Source: Phocoena phocoena (Eukaryota; Chordata; Mammalia; Artiodactyla; Phocoenidae). From it: a DNA stretch of 64,000 nt. Position numbers and translations under genes: made by a program. Position 1 is the stretch's first letter; each line of letters opens with the position of its first letter. Shown in pieces: positions 1-10,619 of the stretch. The DNA lies in contig NC_089230.1 in NCBI RefSeq assembly GCF_963924675.1, positions 67,392,943 through 67,456,942 on the forward strand. The letters are read 5' to 3'. Under the pieces are notes generated by a model, which was given only the letters and a program-made list of their open reading frames with translations, did no database searches and was not told where the DNA came from.

Positions 1-950
1 TTTGTAAGGCAACAGTCTTGTCAGCAGAGGAGTGATACTTTCACTAAAAGGTCTCAGCAGAAATAATGGCAGGACAGACCAGGAGTGTGACCTAACTCAG
101 GCTCTCTCAGAGAGAGAGCCGTTGGGCCCTCTCTGTTTCAAGGGAGAATTCTGATCTTACTGAGAGGGTACAGGCATTCAGGGGCTGAGCTGTCCCGTAA
201 GATTAAAATGCATTCTCCCAAACCTCACACTCTTGCAGTACAAACACATCACTGGTAGTTAAAGCCGAACTGCTACATTATAACTAATTTGCCAGCACCC
301 AGCTTTATATCGAATACTTTAACTAAATTAGTCTGTTAACTACAGAAAGTCTTACTACAGTACATAGTTTAGAAAACACTCCCAATCGCCCCTGCTCAAC
401 TGGAAGGGAAAGACCGTTTGTTTGGTAAGGCAAGTAACACCATCAGGTAGTGGTACTCCACTGGGCAATTCCTGCCTTTGCCAATTACACACTTTAGTTG
501 GTAATTTTGAGACTCCCAAATACGCTATAAAACATTGCTCCATAAGTGTACAAACAAAGCTCATAAAAAATGTTTTGAGATTAATTTCATATGTTTCATG
601 GATCCCCAGAAGTACTCCCACAAAGAGAAATTCCTCATTCCTGGTGCTCCAATCTCTCGCTCTTAGAATTTCTCTAAAGCTTGTTCCCCCTAATCCACGT
701 CAGGAAGAACTTTCCAAATTCCCAATCAAACGCAGATACTGCCGGGACATCAAATTTGGCCGAAAAAGGGCTATCAGGTTCTTGAGCTACGACGGCGGTG
801 GGATGGCCCCCTTCGTCAGTAAAACAGATGCCTTAATGAATCTGCGGACCAGTCTACGTGTGGAAAGAGGATTTGTTTCTTTTCACTCTCTGGGGTTTCC
901 ATCGGCAGTCTATGGGAAATGAATATAAGCGCCACTTCTGGTTCCCAATA
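1..950. other. Upstream flank, no gene recognised
   Basis: Moderately AT-rich sequence upstream of the RNGTT promoter. Open frames exist on both strands (for example + strand 422-922), but none has a recognisable domain, plausible splice context or biased composition. No clear SINE or L1 copy was seen. A divergent non-coding transcript from the CpG island is possible but nothing in the sequence proves it. Confidence 0.5.
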
Positions 951-1174
951 CTACGGCAGCTGCGCATGTGCAAAGCCGCCCTGAGAGCGCTTTGGGTCTG
1001 GGCAGGGAGGGGCGGGGCGAGGGAAGACCCGCCCCTCCCATTCGCCTTGGCCTTAACTCCTTCCCATCCGTCCGCCAGCGTCTCTTTCATCACCTCTGAC
1101 CTCGGAAAGAAGGGGGTGGGGCTTTTGGGGCGGAAGTAGCGGTGCATTGTGGGCTCGCTTAGAGTTGAGCCTGA

Positions 1175-1198
1175 ATGGAAGTGGCGCGACGCTGCTGA
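1175..1198 (+). promoter_or_regulatory. Candidate uORF in RNGTT 5'UTR
   Basis: The only ATG between the presumed start of transcription and the RNGTT start codon opens a seven-codon frame (MEVARRC) closed by TGA at 1196-1198. It is not in frame with RNGTT and ends 145 bases before the main ATG. Its context has T at -3 and G at +4, which is weak to moderate, so leaky scanning or reinitiation would be expected. It counts only if transcription begins upstream of 1175. Confidence 0.4.
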
Positions 1199-1282
1199 CA
1201 TTACCAGGTCCGGGCGGTTGGGGTTCGGACACCGGCCGAGATTCGGGTACCTCGACCTCGGGAGCAGAGCGGAGCGCGAGGA

Positions 1283-1301
1283 GGCGGCGGCGGCGGCGGC
1301 G
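1283..1301 (+). repeat. (GGC)n triplet tract in RNGTT 5'UTR
   Basis: A run of about six GGC units lies some 43 bases before the start codon, inside the CpG island. Such tracts are often length-variable and can form stable GC structure in the leader. Confidence 0.8.
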
Positions 1302-1343
1302 CGGCGAGTTGGTGGAGGGGGCGGCTGTGCACGGCCCCAAGAC

Positions 1344-1407
1344 ATGGCTCACAACAAGATTCCCCCGCGGTGGCTAAACTGTCCGCGGCGCGGCCAGCCG
1401 GTGGCAG
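1344..1407 (+). CDS. RNGTT: RNGTT coding exon 1 (residues 1-21 and first base of codon 22)
   Basis: The ATG at 1344-1346 has a strong context (G at -3, G at +4) and opens [16 protein letters not shown], the known N-terminus of the vertebrate capping enzyme. The exon ends at ...GTGGCAG before GTAACC at 1408, leaving phase 1. The open frame continues upstream without a stop to 1140 but contains no ATG, so this ATG is the conventional start. The exon encodes the basic segment that leads into the triphosphatase domain. Confidence 0.96.
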
Positions 1408-1834
1408 GTAACCGGGACGGGGGGTGTTCGAGTCCCTGCGCACCGGCGGGTCCGGGGATGGGCTGAGTGGGGCGCAGCTTTTCGGTAGTGGTGTTTCAGG
1501 ACCGAGACGTGCTCGGTCCGATGAAGCTTCGTGGATGAGTGTTTGGGAACCTGGACTGGAGGGAGTGGGGGCACTTGTCACTCTTCAGTAAGGCTAAATA
1601 TTGCGAACGGGAAGGTAGATAGGAGCTCTGTGTGGCAGGAGCCGAGAACCCAAGAACCCAGTGGGTAATAATACTTTGAAGCTTAGTCAGGAGTTTGTAA
1701 ACCTTTGAGAGTTCTCGAAAGGGGAAGGGACAAGTGTCGGTTTTGAGAGGAAGGCTAAAGGGAGGGGCAGTTCCCAGCGGTGAAATTCATCCACACTGAG
1801 ACTGGAGGTTTTTGTTTTTTTAAATGATTCTTAA

Positions 1835-2800
1835 TTGAGGACTTTTTCATCTTTGAGTTTGACACAACAGACTTTAAGGTGTACAGTTTGAAAGTGTACA
1901 GTTTGATAAATTTGGACCACAGGCGCACACACACACCCTGTGAAACACAATCAAGATAGTAAACACAATCATCACCACACCAGGTTTCCTCCTGCCCTTT
2001 GTAATCCCTCCCTCCCTCAGGCAACTAGTGATTTGCTTTCTGTCACTATAGATTTAGTTTGCATTTTGTATAATTTTTAAAATAAATGGAAACATACTCT
2101 TTTTTGAGGGGGAGGTCTCTGGCTTCTTTAACTCAGCATTATTATTTTGAGATTTTCACGCTGTGCTTGTACGTATCAATAGCCCATCCCTGTTTACTGC
2201 TGAGTAGTATTCCACTGTTATGGATACACCAGTTTAAATTGGTTTGTCCATTCACTTGTTGATGGTCCTTTGGGTTGTTTCCAGTTTTTGGCTGTTGCAT
2301 ACTAAGTTGCTATGAATATTCATGTGCAGTTCTTTGTAGGACATATGCTTTCATTTCCCGTGTGTAAATCTCTAGGAGAGGAATGCATTGCATGATAGGT
2401 GTAAGTTTAACCTTTTAAAAAACTGCCAAACTCTTTTCCAAGTCATAACATTTTGCATTCCCGCCATCAATATATGAGAATTCTGTTTGCTCCACATCCT
2501 CTCTAACACTTGATTTGATCAGTCTTTTTAATTTTACCCATTCTAATAGGTGCTTAGTACTATCTTACTGTGGTTTGATGTTGAGCATCTTTTCATGTGC
2601 TTCCTGGCAATTCACATATCTTCTTTTGCAAAGTGTCCAGATCTTTTGCTGATTTTTAAAATTCGGTTGTTTATTTTATTTTTGAGTTGTTAGTGTTCTT
2701 TATGTATTGTAAATACAAATCCTTTGTTGAAGATATGCTTTTAAAAGTCTTTTCTCCCGTCTGTGGCTTGCCTTTTCATTTTCTTAAAAGTTTCTTTTGA
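1835..2800 (-). mobile_element. Old L1 3' fragment, antisense
   Basis: The + strand reads as the complement of an L1 3' region. A 3'UTR-like part (the 'aaggtgtacagtttgataaa' type) is followed by ORF2-end sequence (stretches such as 'gtttgtccattcacttgttgatgg'). It is heavily diverged and has no intact frame, consistent with an L1M-age copy. Boundaries are approximate. Confidence 0.75.
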
Positions 2801-2940
2801 AGAGTTAAAGTTTTAAATTTTAACTAACTCCAACTTAATGCTTTTTCTAGAAGGTGTTTTGAAACAAAATTAAAGGATTTTGTAGTGAGCTATGCATGCT
2901 TACTAATTATGTACACAGCTATAGTATGTCTGCCTAGTTA

Positions 2941-3295
2941 ATTAATTATTTTAAAATTTATTTATTTATTTTTGGCTGTGTTGGGTCTTCGTTGCTGCGC
3001 ACGGGCTTTCTCTAGTTGTGGCTAGTGGGGATTACTCTTCTTGCAGTATGCGGGCTTCTCATTGTGGTGGCCTCTCCTGTGGCAGAGCACAGGCTCCAGG
3101 TGTGCGGGCTTCAGCAGTTGTGGCACACGGGCCCAGCAGTTGCAGTTCCAGGACTCCAGAGCACAGGCTCAGTAGTTGTGGTGAACGGGCCTAGTTGCTC
3201 TGCGGCATGTGGGATCCTCCCGGACCAGGGCTCGAACCCGTGTCCCCTGCATTGGCAGGCGAATTCTTAACTACTGCACCACAAGGGAGGTCCCA
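2941..3295 (-). mobile_element. CHR-type SINE, long form
   Basis: Full-length tRNA-derived cetacean SINE in reverse. It runs from the T-rich tail ('tttggctgtgttgggtcttcg') to the tRNA-like head ('accacaagggaggtccc'). Flanked by the 9-bp duplication gcctagtta (2932-2940 and 3296-3304). Confidence 0.9.
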
Positions 3296-3304
3296 GCCTA
3301 GTTA

Positions 3305-5135
3305 TTTTAAGTTGTTGGAAGAGAAGATTCTCTAGTCATTTTTTAATTCAGGTTTTCTGGTTCTTCTAGTTTGTCAGCTTTTCTTCACATTTTATATAAA
3401 ATTCTCAGTTAATAAAGCCATATAAATGATGGATAAAAGATAATCTAAGCAAGCCTTAGGGTGAGGAAATGGTTTTCCTTAACAAAAATGAGTAATTTTT
3501 TTTACGTTCTAACCATTTTTATACGATTTTCACTTGTGCTTGATAGTCATTGTACTCTCTTCAGATGAATTGATTACGATCCATCTCACTCTTCAGACAT
3601 TTTGACTTTTTTTCCCTTGGCATCTCTAACTTACTGTTGAATCCTTTCTTTTTACATGTGGCTTTTTCTATGGAGTTATGAAGAAACCTCTAAACTTAGA
3701 TGTCTAGCTTCTTTTTTAACCTGGAGCATGTTTCCTGGATCCTTTCATTAGAGTTACCTGCTGCACTGATTTGTGAGAAAAACGAAATCATAAAGAAGGT
3801 CTTGTCCCAGTGAATATTTTTTATTTGGAATTAGAAAAACAGTTTTAAAATCAGAATTTTAATATAATCTGCAGATGGCAATGACAAATATCAGAATACT
3901 GACTTTTTCCTCGATGAATGGGGCAAATGTGGTACTGACTGGGGGTGGACAGCAGCAGATAAGGTGCTTAGCTCCAGGCAGCTTAATACTTCTGTAAGAA
4001 ATAGAGTTGTGTGCTTTTTTTTTTCTCCCTCTGCTGGAGATGAAGGGTCAGGAATAAAAAGTTTTTCTTTTTTTATTGTATTAGAGTATTTTGACCCCCA
4101 AAACATAGACTGTTAATTACTGTGATCAGTGAGTCACTAAGCTCACCTAATCTGAGCAGTTGCTGGCCCTGAACACAACCCCAGACCTCCTGACAACCAA
4201 ACTGAATCTTTACTGGTAATCAATTCTTTGGCTTGGCTTTGTGATCCTTACTAGAAAGTTAAGGTGAATACAACATAAAATTCTTGATAAGTCTTTTTGA
4301 ATTTCCCTTAAAATTTGATCTCTCTAACATTTCTGTCCTAGAAGTGTTCATGACACATTGTGTATTTTAGATAATGTAGGGTTGGCAGTGTTTTATAGTG
4401 GTAGAATAAGAAATGCTAGCTATATTCTTGCAAGCGTTAGAGAAAAATAAGGAATCATTCACATTCCCAGTTTCTACTTGCTATTTTCTTCCTCTTTTTT
4501 GTTCTGATTAGAAAAGTAATTTATGCTTATTGTATAATTTCTTTGATATTTTGCATATTTAGGAAAATGTGTTATGACTGCTTAAATTTTCTCATTGTAA
4601 CATTAGGATGAATCTTATTAGTACTAGAAGTTCATAATTTTTCTGAATCAGAAAGAAGATGGTACTAATTATAAATAGTAATTTGTCCCACTCTGAAGTC
4701 ACCTTCTCTAATTAAACCAGACTTCTAGTGAGAGAGTGAGTACCTGGAGATAGGGCCAAGCTTTATTTCTGAAGAATTCTTTTTTCCTGCTTCTGAGTGA
4801 TAGATTTCAGGTGAACACTTTGAAGAAAACAAACTTCTGATTATTCAACATAAAATTGTTTTGTATGTACTATGTATAAAGAACCTCCCGGGAACTAACT
4901 GGGGGACTATAAATATGATTCAGTCTTATGATAATAGTGATGACTTTGAAGACATTTTACTTAGCAAATATTTGTATATACTTTGTGCTGGTTTTTGGGA
5001 CTTGGGAGATGATTAAGATATAGTCCCCCACCTTAAAGAGCACACAATTCTGTGAGTAGCAAACCATCAGTTTTAAACACAGTTCTGTTTTAACAAGGTC
5101 AATAATGACTCTGTTATAGACTATTATGGGATACT
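3305..5135. other. Intron 1 stretch without recognised features
   Basis: AT-rich intronic sequence. I see no named repeat, no exon-like frame and no structural RNA in it. Confidence 0.5.
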
Positions 5136-5206
5136 AGAGATAATAAACCTTTTTTTTCTTTTCTTTTTATTATTATTATTTTTTTTTCAGAGAGATAATA
5201 AACCTT
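5136..5206 (-). mobile_element. Tail-only retro-insertion with 16-bp duplication
   Basis: agagataataaacctt occurs at 5136-5151 and again, identical, at 5191-5206. Between them is only about 39 bp of T-rich sequence (an A-rich tail read on the minus strand). This is the footprint expected when retrotransposition copies little more than a poly(A) tail. Confidence 0.7.
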
Positions 5207-5309
5207 GACGTTAGGGAAGAAGAAGGGGATCAGGGAAGGCTTCCCAGAGGGAGGTATATATGAATTAACATGAATAAATAGAAGTTTGCTAGATAGAGTG
5301 TGAGTGTTG

Positions 5310-5310
<1 letters not shown>

Positions 5311-5341
<31 letters not shown>

Positions 5342-5532
5342 TGGTACACAGGCCTCTCACCGTTGTGGCCTCTCCCGTTGCGGAGCACAGGCTCCGTGTG
5401 CGCAGGCTCAGCGGCCATGGCTCACGGGCCCAGCCGCTCCGCAGTATGTGGGATCTTCCCGGACCGGGGCACGAACCCGTGTCCCCTGCATTGGCAGGCG
5501 GACTCTCAACCACTGCGCCACCAGGGAAGCCC
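5311..5532 (-). mobile_element. CHR-type SINE, short form
   Basis: A 30-nt poly-T, then the reverse complement of the SINE from 'gtggtacacaggcctctcac' to 'ccagggaagccc'. Frames that run through it are artefacts. Target duplication is not clear because the flanks are T-rich. Confidence 0.93.
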
Positions 5533-5719
5533 TGTTTTTTTGTTTTTTTGAAGGTCTTCTGTTGGGATAGGATGATGGTGGAGAGATTTCAGACTGAAAG
5601 TGAGGATATGGATGTGAGGGTGGAGAGTATGAGCCAGATCGTATAAGCTTATGGTGTGATAAGGGGTTTTAATATTTATATACTTTCACAGTGCACTGGC
5701 AAACCATTGCCGTTTCTTA

Positions 5720-7000
5720 AGCATTGGGGTCAGATGATTTGACTTCAGTTTAAAGAAGCTTACTTTGATTGCTCTGTGTTTAATGAAAGAGACAAGGGTG
5801 GAAGTGGGGAGGTTAGGAACTTGTCATGGTAGTTCAAGTGAAAGATAATGGTGACGGTTTAGAAGTAGAGTCGAAGAGTAGTAGGCTGATTTGAGAGATA
5901 TTAAAGAGGGAAAATAGACGGGACTTGGTGCTGGATTTAGAATGAGATAAAGAGAGTCAAAACTTAGTCCCAAGTTTCTGCTTATGCAGTAGGATGATTG
6001 GTACCATTAGGGCTTATTGAGGGGGAAAGCAGGTTGGAAGAAGTATTAAAATCCTGATTGCTTAAATGCTGGAGAGGGTGTGGAGAAAAGGGAACCCTCT
6101 TGCACTGTTGGTGGGGATGTAAATTGATACAGCCACTATGGAGAACAGTATGGAGGTTCCTTAAAAAACTAAAAATAGAACTACCATATGACCCAGCAGT
6201 CCCACTATTGGGCATATACCCTGACAAAACCATAATTCAAAAAGAGACATGTTCCACAATATTCATTGCAGCAGTCTTTACAGTAGCCAGGACATGGAAG
6301 CAAGCTATGTGTCCATCAGCAGATGAATGGATAAAGAAGATGTGGCCCATATATACAATGGAATATTACTCAGCCATAAAGGGAAATGAAATTGAGTTAT
6401 TTGTAGTAAGGTGGATGGACCTAGAGTCTGTCATACAGAGGGAAGTAAGTCAGAAAGAGAAAAGCAAATACCATATGCTAACACATGTATATGGAATCTA
6501 AAAAAAAAAATGGTTCTGATGAACTTAGGGACAGGACAGGAATAAAGGCGCAGATGTAGAGAATGGACTTGAGGACACGGGGAGGGGGAAGGGCAAGCTG
6601 GGACGAAGTGACAGAGCAGCATTGACATATATACACTACCAAATGTAAAATAGATAGCTAGTGGGAAGCAGCTGCATAGCACAGGGAGATCAGCTCAGTG
6701 CTTTGTGACCACCTAGACCGGGGGGATCGGGAGGGTGGGAGGGAGCCACAAGAGGGAGGGGATATGGGGATATATGTATACTAGCTGAATCACTTTGTTA
6801 TACAGCAGAAACTAACACACAATTGTAAAGCAATTATACTCCAATAAAGATGTTAAAAAAAAAAAAAGATCCTGATTGCTCAGGTAGATATGTTGAGTAC
6901 ACAGTTGGATATATGGTTTGGAATTCAAACAAGTTTGAGTTGGAGATGTACATTTAAGGATCATCGGCATAAAGACAATATTTAAAGACATGGTATTTGA
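5720..7000 (+). repeat. Ancient interspersed repeat, copy 1, split by the L1
   Basis: Sequence at about 5720-6060 and 6870-7000 resembles that at 8930-9720 (shared themes include gagagat..taaag, 'caagtttctg', 'ggtaccattag', 'ttggatat' and 'ggagat.ta'). The family could not be named with confidence. The 6063-6868 L1 landed inside it. Confidence 0.4.
6063..6868 (+). mobile_element. Young L1 3' fragment (ORF2 C-terminus, 3'UTR, poly-A)
   Basis: A 5'-truncated L1 in the gene's orientation. It starts inside the ORF2 C-terminal region: an open frame from 6058 to 6501 contains the [16 protein letters not shown] and MEYYSAIKGNE type motifs. A G-rich 3'UTR follows, ending 'actccaataaagatgtt' plus poly-A. 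Flanked by atcctgattgct (about 6051-6062 and 6869-6880). No endonuclease or reverse transcriptase core is present, so it cannot move itself. Confidence 0.93.
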
Positions 7001-7390
7001 TTAGTTAGGGTAAGTAATGCTAGTTTCTCTGACAAACAACTCCCCAAACTCAAGGGTTCCAGTCAACATACTATGTTTATTTTTTGCTCATATCACAATG
7101 CATTGTGTTTCAGGCAGCTTTCCTGGGCAACTTTTCTCCAAGTGGTGACTCTCTGGGCTCTTCCCATCTTGTGATGCGGTCCTCTTAAACATATGACCTG
7201 CAGGGTTGCCATGGAAGGGGAAGAGCAGGAGTGGGTGCTCTTGGGGTGGTGTTGTATCTCACTCCTGTCCATATCCCATTGGTCAGAGTCCAGTCATATG
7301 GCCCTCACCAAATTACAAGAGAAGCTGAGAAATGTAGTCTTCCTGCGTGCCGCGAAAGAGGAAAATAAATGGAGTTTGATGAACAGATAG
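7000..7390. repeat. Probable old interspersed repeat, class not determined
   Basis: This stretch has the texture of a dispersed mammalian repeat ('tcaagggttccagtcaacatac', 'ctgggctcttcccatcttgtg', 'ggtcagagtccagtcatatggcc'). Neither ends nor family could be fixed by eye. The 65-codon frame inside it shows no recognisable protein. Confidence 0.35.
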
Positions 7391-7511
7391 CATTGTTTCT
7401 GCCATGGCAGTGGAAAAGACCTTTCAGGCAGAGAATGTAGAAAGAGTAGAAGACAAGGCCCAGGATGGAACCCCCCCCTTACCAAAACCTGCCCTTTAGA
7501 AGTTGGGTAGG

Positions 7512-7750
7512 GACTTCCCTGGTGGTCCAGTGGCTAAGACTCCATGCTCCCAGTGCAGGGGCCCCGTGTTTGATCCCTGGTCAGGGAACTAGATCCCACA
7601 TGCCGCAACTAAGAGTTCGCATGCCACAGCTAAAGATCCCGCTTGCCGCAACAAAGATCCTGTGTGCCGCAACAAAGATCCTGTGTGCCACAACAAAGAT
7701 CCCGTGTGCTGCAACTAAAAAAAAAGAAAAAGGAAAAGAAAAAGAAAACA
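7512..7750 (+). mobile_element. CHR-type SINE with internal ~21-bp tandem repeats
   Basis: tRNA-like head 'gggacttccctggtggtccagtgg' in + orientation. From about 7600 to 7720 there are about five near-identical units of roughly 21 bp ('caacaaagatcctgtgtgccg' type), then an A-rich tail. Flanks gttgggtaggga and ctgggtagaggga look like a decayed target duplication. Confidence 0.85.
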
Positions 7751-8149
7751 AAAGAAACTGGGTAGAGGGAACAAAGGAGTTGAGAAAGAATGGCTAGAAA
7801 TTGGGGGTGGTATTAGGTGGGTGGTAGAAACTAAAGGAGTATGGTGATATGGAAGCCAAGAGAATTTTTCAAGAAGGAAGGAGTTGCCAGATGTATGAGA
7901 TGCTGTGAGATGTTAAGATGCTAGAAAAGTTGGTAGCAACATGGAAGGGAGGAAGAGTTGATTTATGGTCCTTGTGAGTGCAAAATGGAAAGAATCCAGA
8001 GTAGAAGGGAGGGGATTTGCCTTTAATGGGAGTAAGGACAGGGGATGAAAGAGAAAATGGACTCAGATACAGAAAGGTTTATAACTGCAAAGGTGAGGCA
8101 AGTTTCTACCTGGTGGTGGAGAGGCATTGTTGAATAGCAATTATTTCCA

Positions 8150-8335
8150 TGGACCCTACGTCCAGATCACCTGGGTTTGGATCACTGTTCTCTCATTTAC
8201 TAGAAGTGTGACAGTGGGCAAGTTACTTAATCTCTCTTGCCTTGGTTTCCTCATCTGTAAAATGGGGATAATAACGTTACATATGTTTATGTTAGGAGTA
8301 AATGAATAAATCTATGTAAAATGTTTTAAACATTA
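8150..8335 (+). repeat. MIR element
   Basis: Typical MIR core and 3' sequence: 'gtgacagtgggcaagttactt', 'cttggtttcctcatctgtaa', 'aatggggataataa'. Confidence 0.8.
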
Positions 8336-8764
8336 TTTGGTATGTGTTAAACATATAAAGTTGCTTCTTTCTACTTTTTCTTTTCAGTACGCTATAATAC
8401 AAAGCCATCAGTTGAGAAGGGGGTAGGGGAGCTTGGTATATTTTATGAATGAGGAAAGGATGTGAAACATAGGATTGCCTTTGAGATTGATGATTATGTT
8501 TTATATTGTCACCCTTCTGCTGTGCTCTGAGATTTTCTCTAGGAGCCTTGAGCTGTGTAGGTGGAGGCCCAAAGAAATCAGGTGGTTGGGTTTATCGAGG
8601 TCTGGCTTTTTCTCAGGAGAGTGTGACTGAGCAGCTGGGGAGGAGCACGGAGGTTAAGGGTATGTAGAGGAAAGAGAATCGGACCTCTGGGACAACAGTG
8701 AGAAGGAGAGAGGTCTAGTGGGATGAAACTTCTAATGTACCATATTATTATTTATTATGTTCAT

Positions 8765-8910
8765 TGTTTGTGGTTTATCTTTACCTAATGGAATATAGGC
8801 TTCATGAGGGCAGGGATTTTTATGTTCGTTTTTTCTTTTCACTTATATGGTCTGTGCACCTAGAACATAATAGGCACTCATTAAATATCTGTTAAATAAA
8901 CTAAATGAAG
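8765..8910 (+). repeat. L2 3' end
   Basis: Pattern 'ataggcttcatgagggcagg' ... 'aacataataggcactcatta' ... 'aaatatctgtta' matches the well-known 3' end of L2 LINEs. Confidence 0.75.
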
Positions 8911-8929
8911 CATAATAATCTAGGTGAGA

Positions 8930-9720
8930 TGATGGTAGAAGTGGTGAGAAGTGGTCAGATCCTGGATATATTCTGAAGAGAGATCTGATAGGATTTGCTG
9001 ATGGATTGGGTGTGGGGTGTGTAAGAAAGAGAGGGGTCAGGGATAACGCCAAAGGTTTTGGCCTGAGCTACTAAAAAAATGGTGTTACCATTTGCTGAGA
9101 TGGGGAAGACCATTAGAGGAGTTTGAAGATTGAGAGTTCAGATTTGGATATCAAGTCTCAGATGTCTTTTAGACATCAAGTAGAGACTAAGTCAGGTAGG
9201 CAGTTTGATATTTGATTCTAGAGTTAAGGGAGAGGTTTGGCCTGGAGATACACTTTGTCCGTCATTAGCACATCTATGGCTTTTTTTTTTCTTTTTTTGT
9301 GGTACGCGGGCCTCTCACTGCTGTGGCCTGTCCCGTTGTGGAGCACAGCGGTGCTGAGCGGAGCTCAGCGGCCACGGCTCACGGGCCCAGCTGCTCCGCG
9401 GCATGTGGGATCTTCCCGGACCGGGGCATGAACCCGTGTCCCCTGCATCGGCAGGCGGACTCCCAACCACTGCACCATCAGGGAAGCCCTACCCACCGAT
9501 GGCTTTTAAAGCTGTGAGACTTGATGAGACACCAAGGTAGTGAATGTAGTTAGAAAGGAGGTGCAAGGACAGAGCCCTGGGACAAAACATAGAGGGGCCA
9601 GGGAGATAAAGAGGAGCAGGCTGAGAAGGAGAGGCCAGAGAGAGGGGAGGAAAACAGGAGGATGTAGTATCCTGGAAGCCACGTGAAAAAAGCGATTCAA
9701 GAGCTCCCTCTTGAATTAAA
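8930..9720 (+). repeat. Ancient interspersed repeat, copy 2, split by a SINE
   Basis: Reads like the same family as 5720-7000 ('tgctgagatggggaagacca', 'tagacatcaagtagagac', 'cagagccctggga'). Its class was not resolved. It is interrupted by the SINE at about 9281-9489. Confidence 0.4.
9281..9489 (-). mobile_element. CHR-type SINE, short form
   Basis: T-tail then the reverse complement of the SINE. It has a local variant ('cagcggtgctgagcggagctc') in the middle. The flank atggctttt recurs at 9499-9507, with a few extra bases next to the head. Confidence 0.92.
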
Positions 9721-10505
9721 AAATGATCAGTTATTTGAGAACTGAGAGTTGACCATTGGACTTAGCAACATGGAGGTTACTGGTGATCTTGATTGGTTTT
9801 GTAGAAAATAAAAATAGAAAAAAATGATCTTTTTATGAATTTTGTTTAAAGCCTCTGGACAGATGTTAAGACTTCACTTAGATATTGTTTTAGGTAGATA
9901 TTTATTCTTATTGATTGTATAATATAAATCAGCTAAAATAGGTGATTTTAAAAGATGACTTCCCCTGTGTTTATATGGTGATTCAGGAAAAAAAAAGGCC
10001 AAAAGTCAGTCAGTCTTGCTGAAATTAGAATCACTGATGCATTTGGAGTGTGATTTTGGTTAGTATGCTTCTCAGCATGATCCTTCTCCTGAGATGTAGG
10101 ATAAGCTTATAAGATGGAGAAAGTTCCAATTTCATATTAAAAGAGTATGATAGGAATGTCAAAGAATTGATTTAATTTACTTCATTATCAGTTTTCTAGT
10201 TTTTTTAAGGCAATAACTTTTAAATGTAGTGGTTTAGAACTTAGTCTTTGTGGAAGTTCCATTCACTGGTAATTTTTTCTTTTGCTATTATATTTGATTA
10301 TCAATGTCTAGAATTTATGTTGTCTTAAAAAGTTCCAAGGAGCGCCTTTTGAAAATATAGTGTAGGTTGAGAGTATTTCATGAATACTCTTTTAAATTCC
10401 ATTTAAAACATTGTTAGAAAGTGATTTTGAGAATTGCTAGTTATAGAGTTTTAACCTGGAACATTTTCATTATTGAAAATTATTACCTATCTTCATGTTA
10501 TTTAG

Positions 10506-10615
10506 GAAGATTTTTACCTCTGAAGACAATGTTAGGACCAAGATATGACAGTCAAGTTGCTGAAGAAAATCGGTTCCATCCCAGTATGCTTTCAAATTAT
10601 CTGAAGAGTCTGAAG
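10506..10615 (+). CDS. RNGTT: RNGTT coding exon 2 (residues 22-58)
   Basis: Acceptor TTATTTAG, then 110 nt encoding G22 (split) through K58 (…[16 protein letters not shown]…NYLKSLK). It ends ...CTGAAG before the GTAAG donor at 10616, phase 0. It belongs to the N-terminal part of the RNA triphosphatase domain. A SINE lies only 15 bp into the following intron, and its target duplication starts at intron position +5. Confidence 0.96.
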
Positions 10616-10619
10616 GTAA

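Larger units (their letters stand above)
955..1480 (+). promoter_or_regulatory. RNGTT: CpG-island promoter of RNGTT
   Basis: A GC- and CpG-rich block surrounds exon 1 in an otherwise AT-rich window. No TATA box is apparent. Candidate sites read by eye are an NRF1-like GCGCATGTGC at 962-971, an Sp1-type GGGGCGGGGC at 1009-1018, a reverse GC box (CCCGCCCCTCCC) near 1029, and an ETS/GABP-like CGGAAGTAG at 1131-1139. This is the usual housekeeping arrangement. Transcription probably starts around 1100-1160, but the exact start cannot be read from sequence. Confidence 0.8.
1408..10505 (+). other. RNGTT: RNGTT intron 1 (9098 bp)
   Basis: GTAACC donor and TTATTTAG acceptor. The intron carries an old antisense L1 (about 1835-2800), several CHR SINEs, a young sense L1 3' fragment (6063-6868), a MIR, an L2 end and two related stretches of an ancient unclassified repeat. 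About 3300-5130 holds no repeat I can name and no open frame of interest. Confidence 0.9.

Noticed and set aside
422..922. 166-codon open frame upstream of the promoter
   Set aside because: No recognisable domain, ordinary composition, no splice or start context. Taken as a chance frame.
854..1581. Several long frames on both strands over the CpG island
   Set aside because: They are low-complexity Pro/Arg/Ala/Gly translations of GC-rich leader DNA. Only the frame joined to the RNGTT ATG is of interest.
5230..5646. Overlapping frames rich in poly-Phe or poly-Lys with conserved-looking protein, repeated at many places
   Set aside because: They are translations of the CHR SINE and its tail in different frames; similarity between them reflects the repeat, not a gene family.
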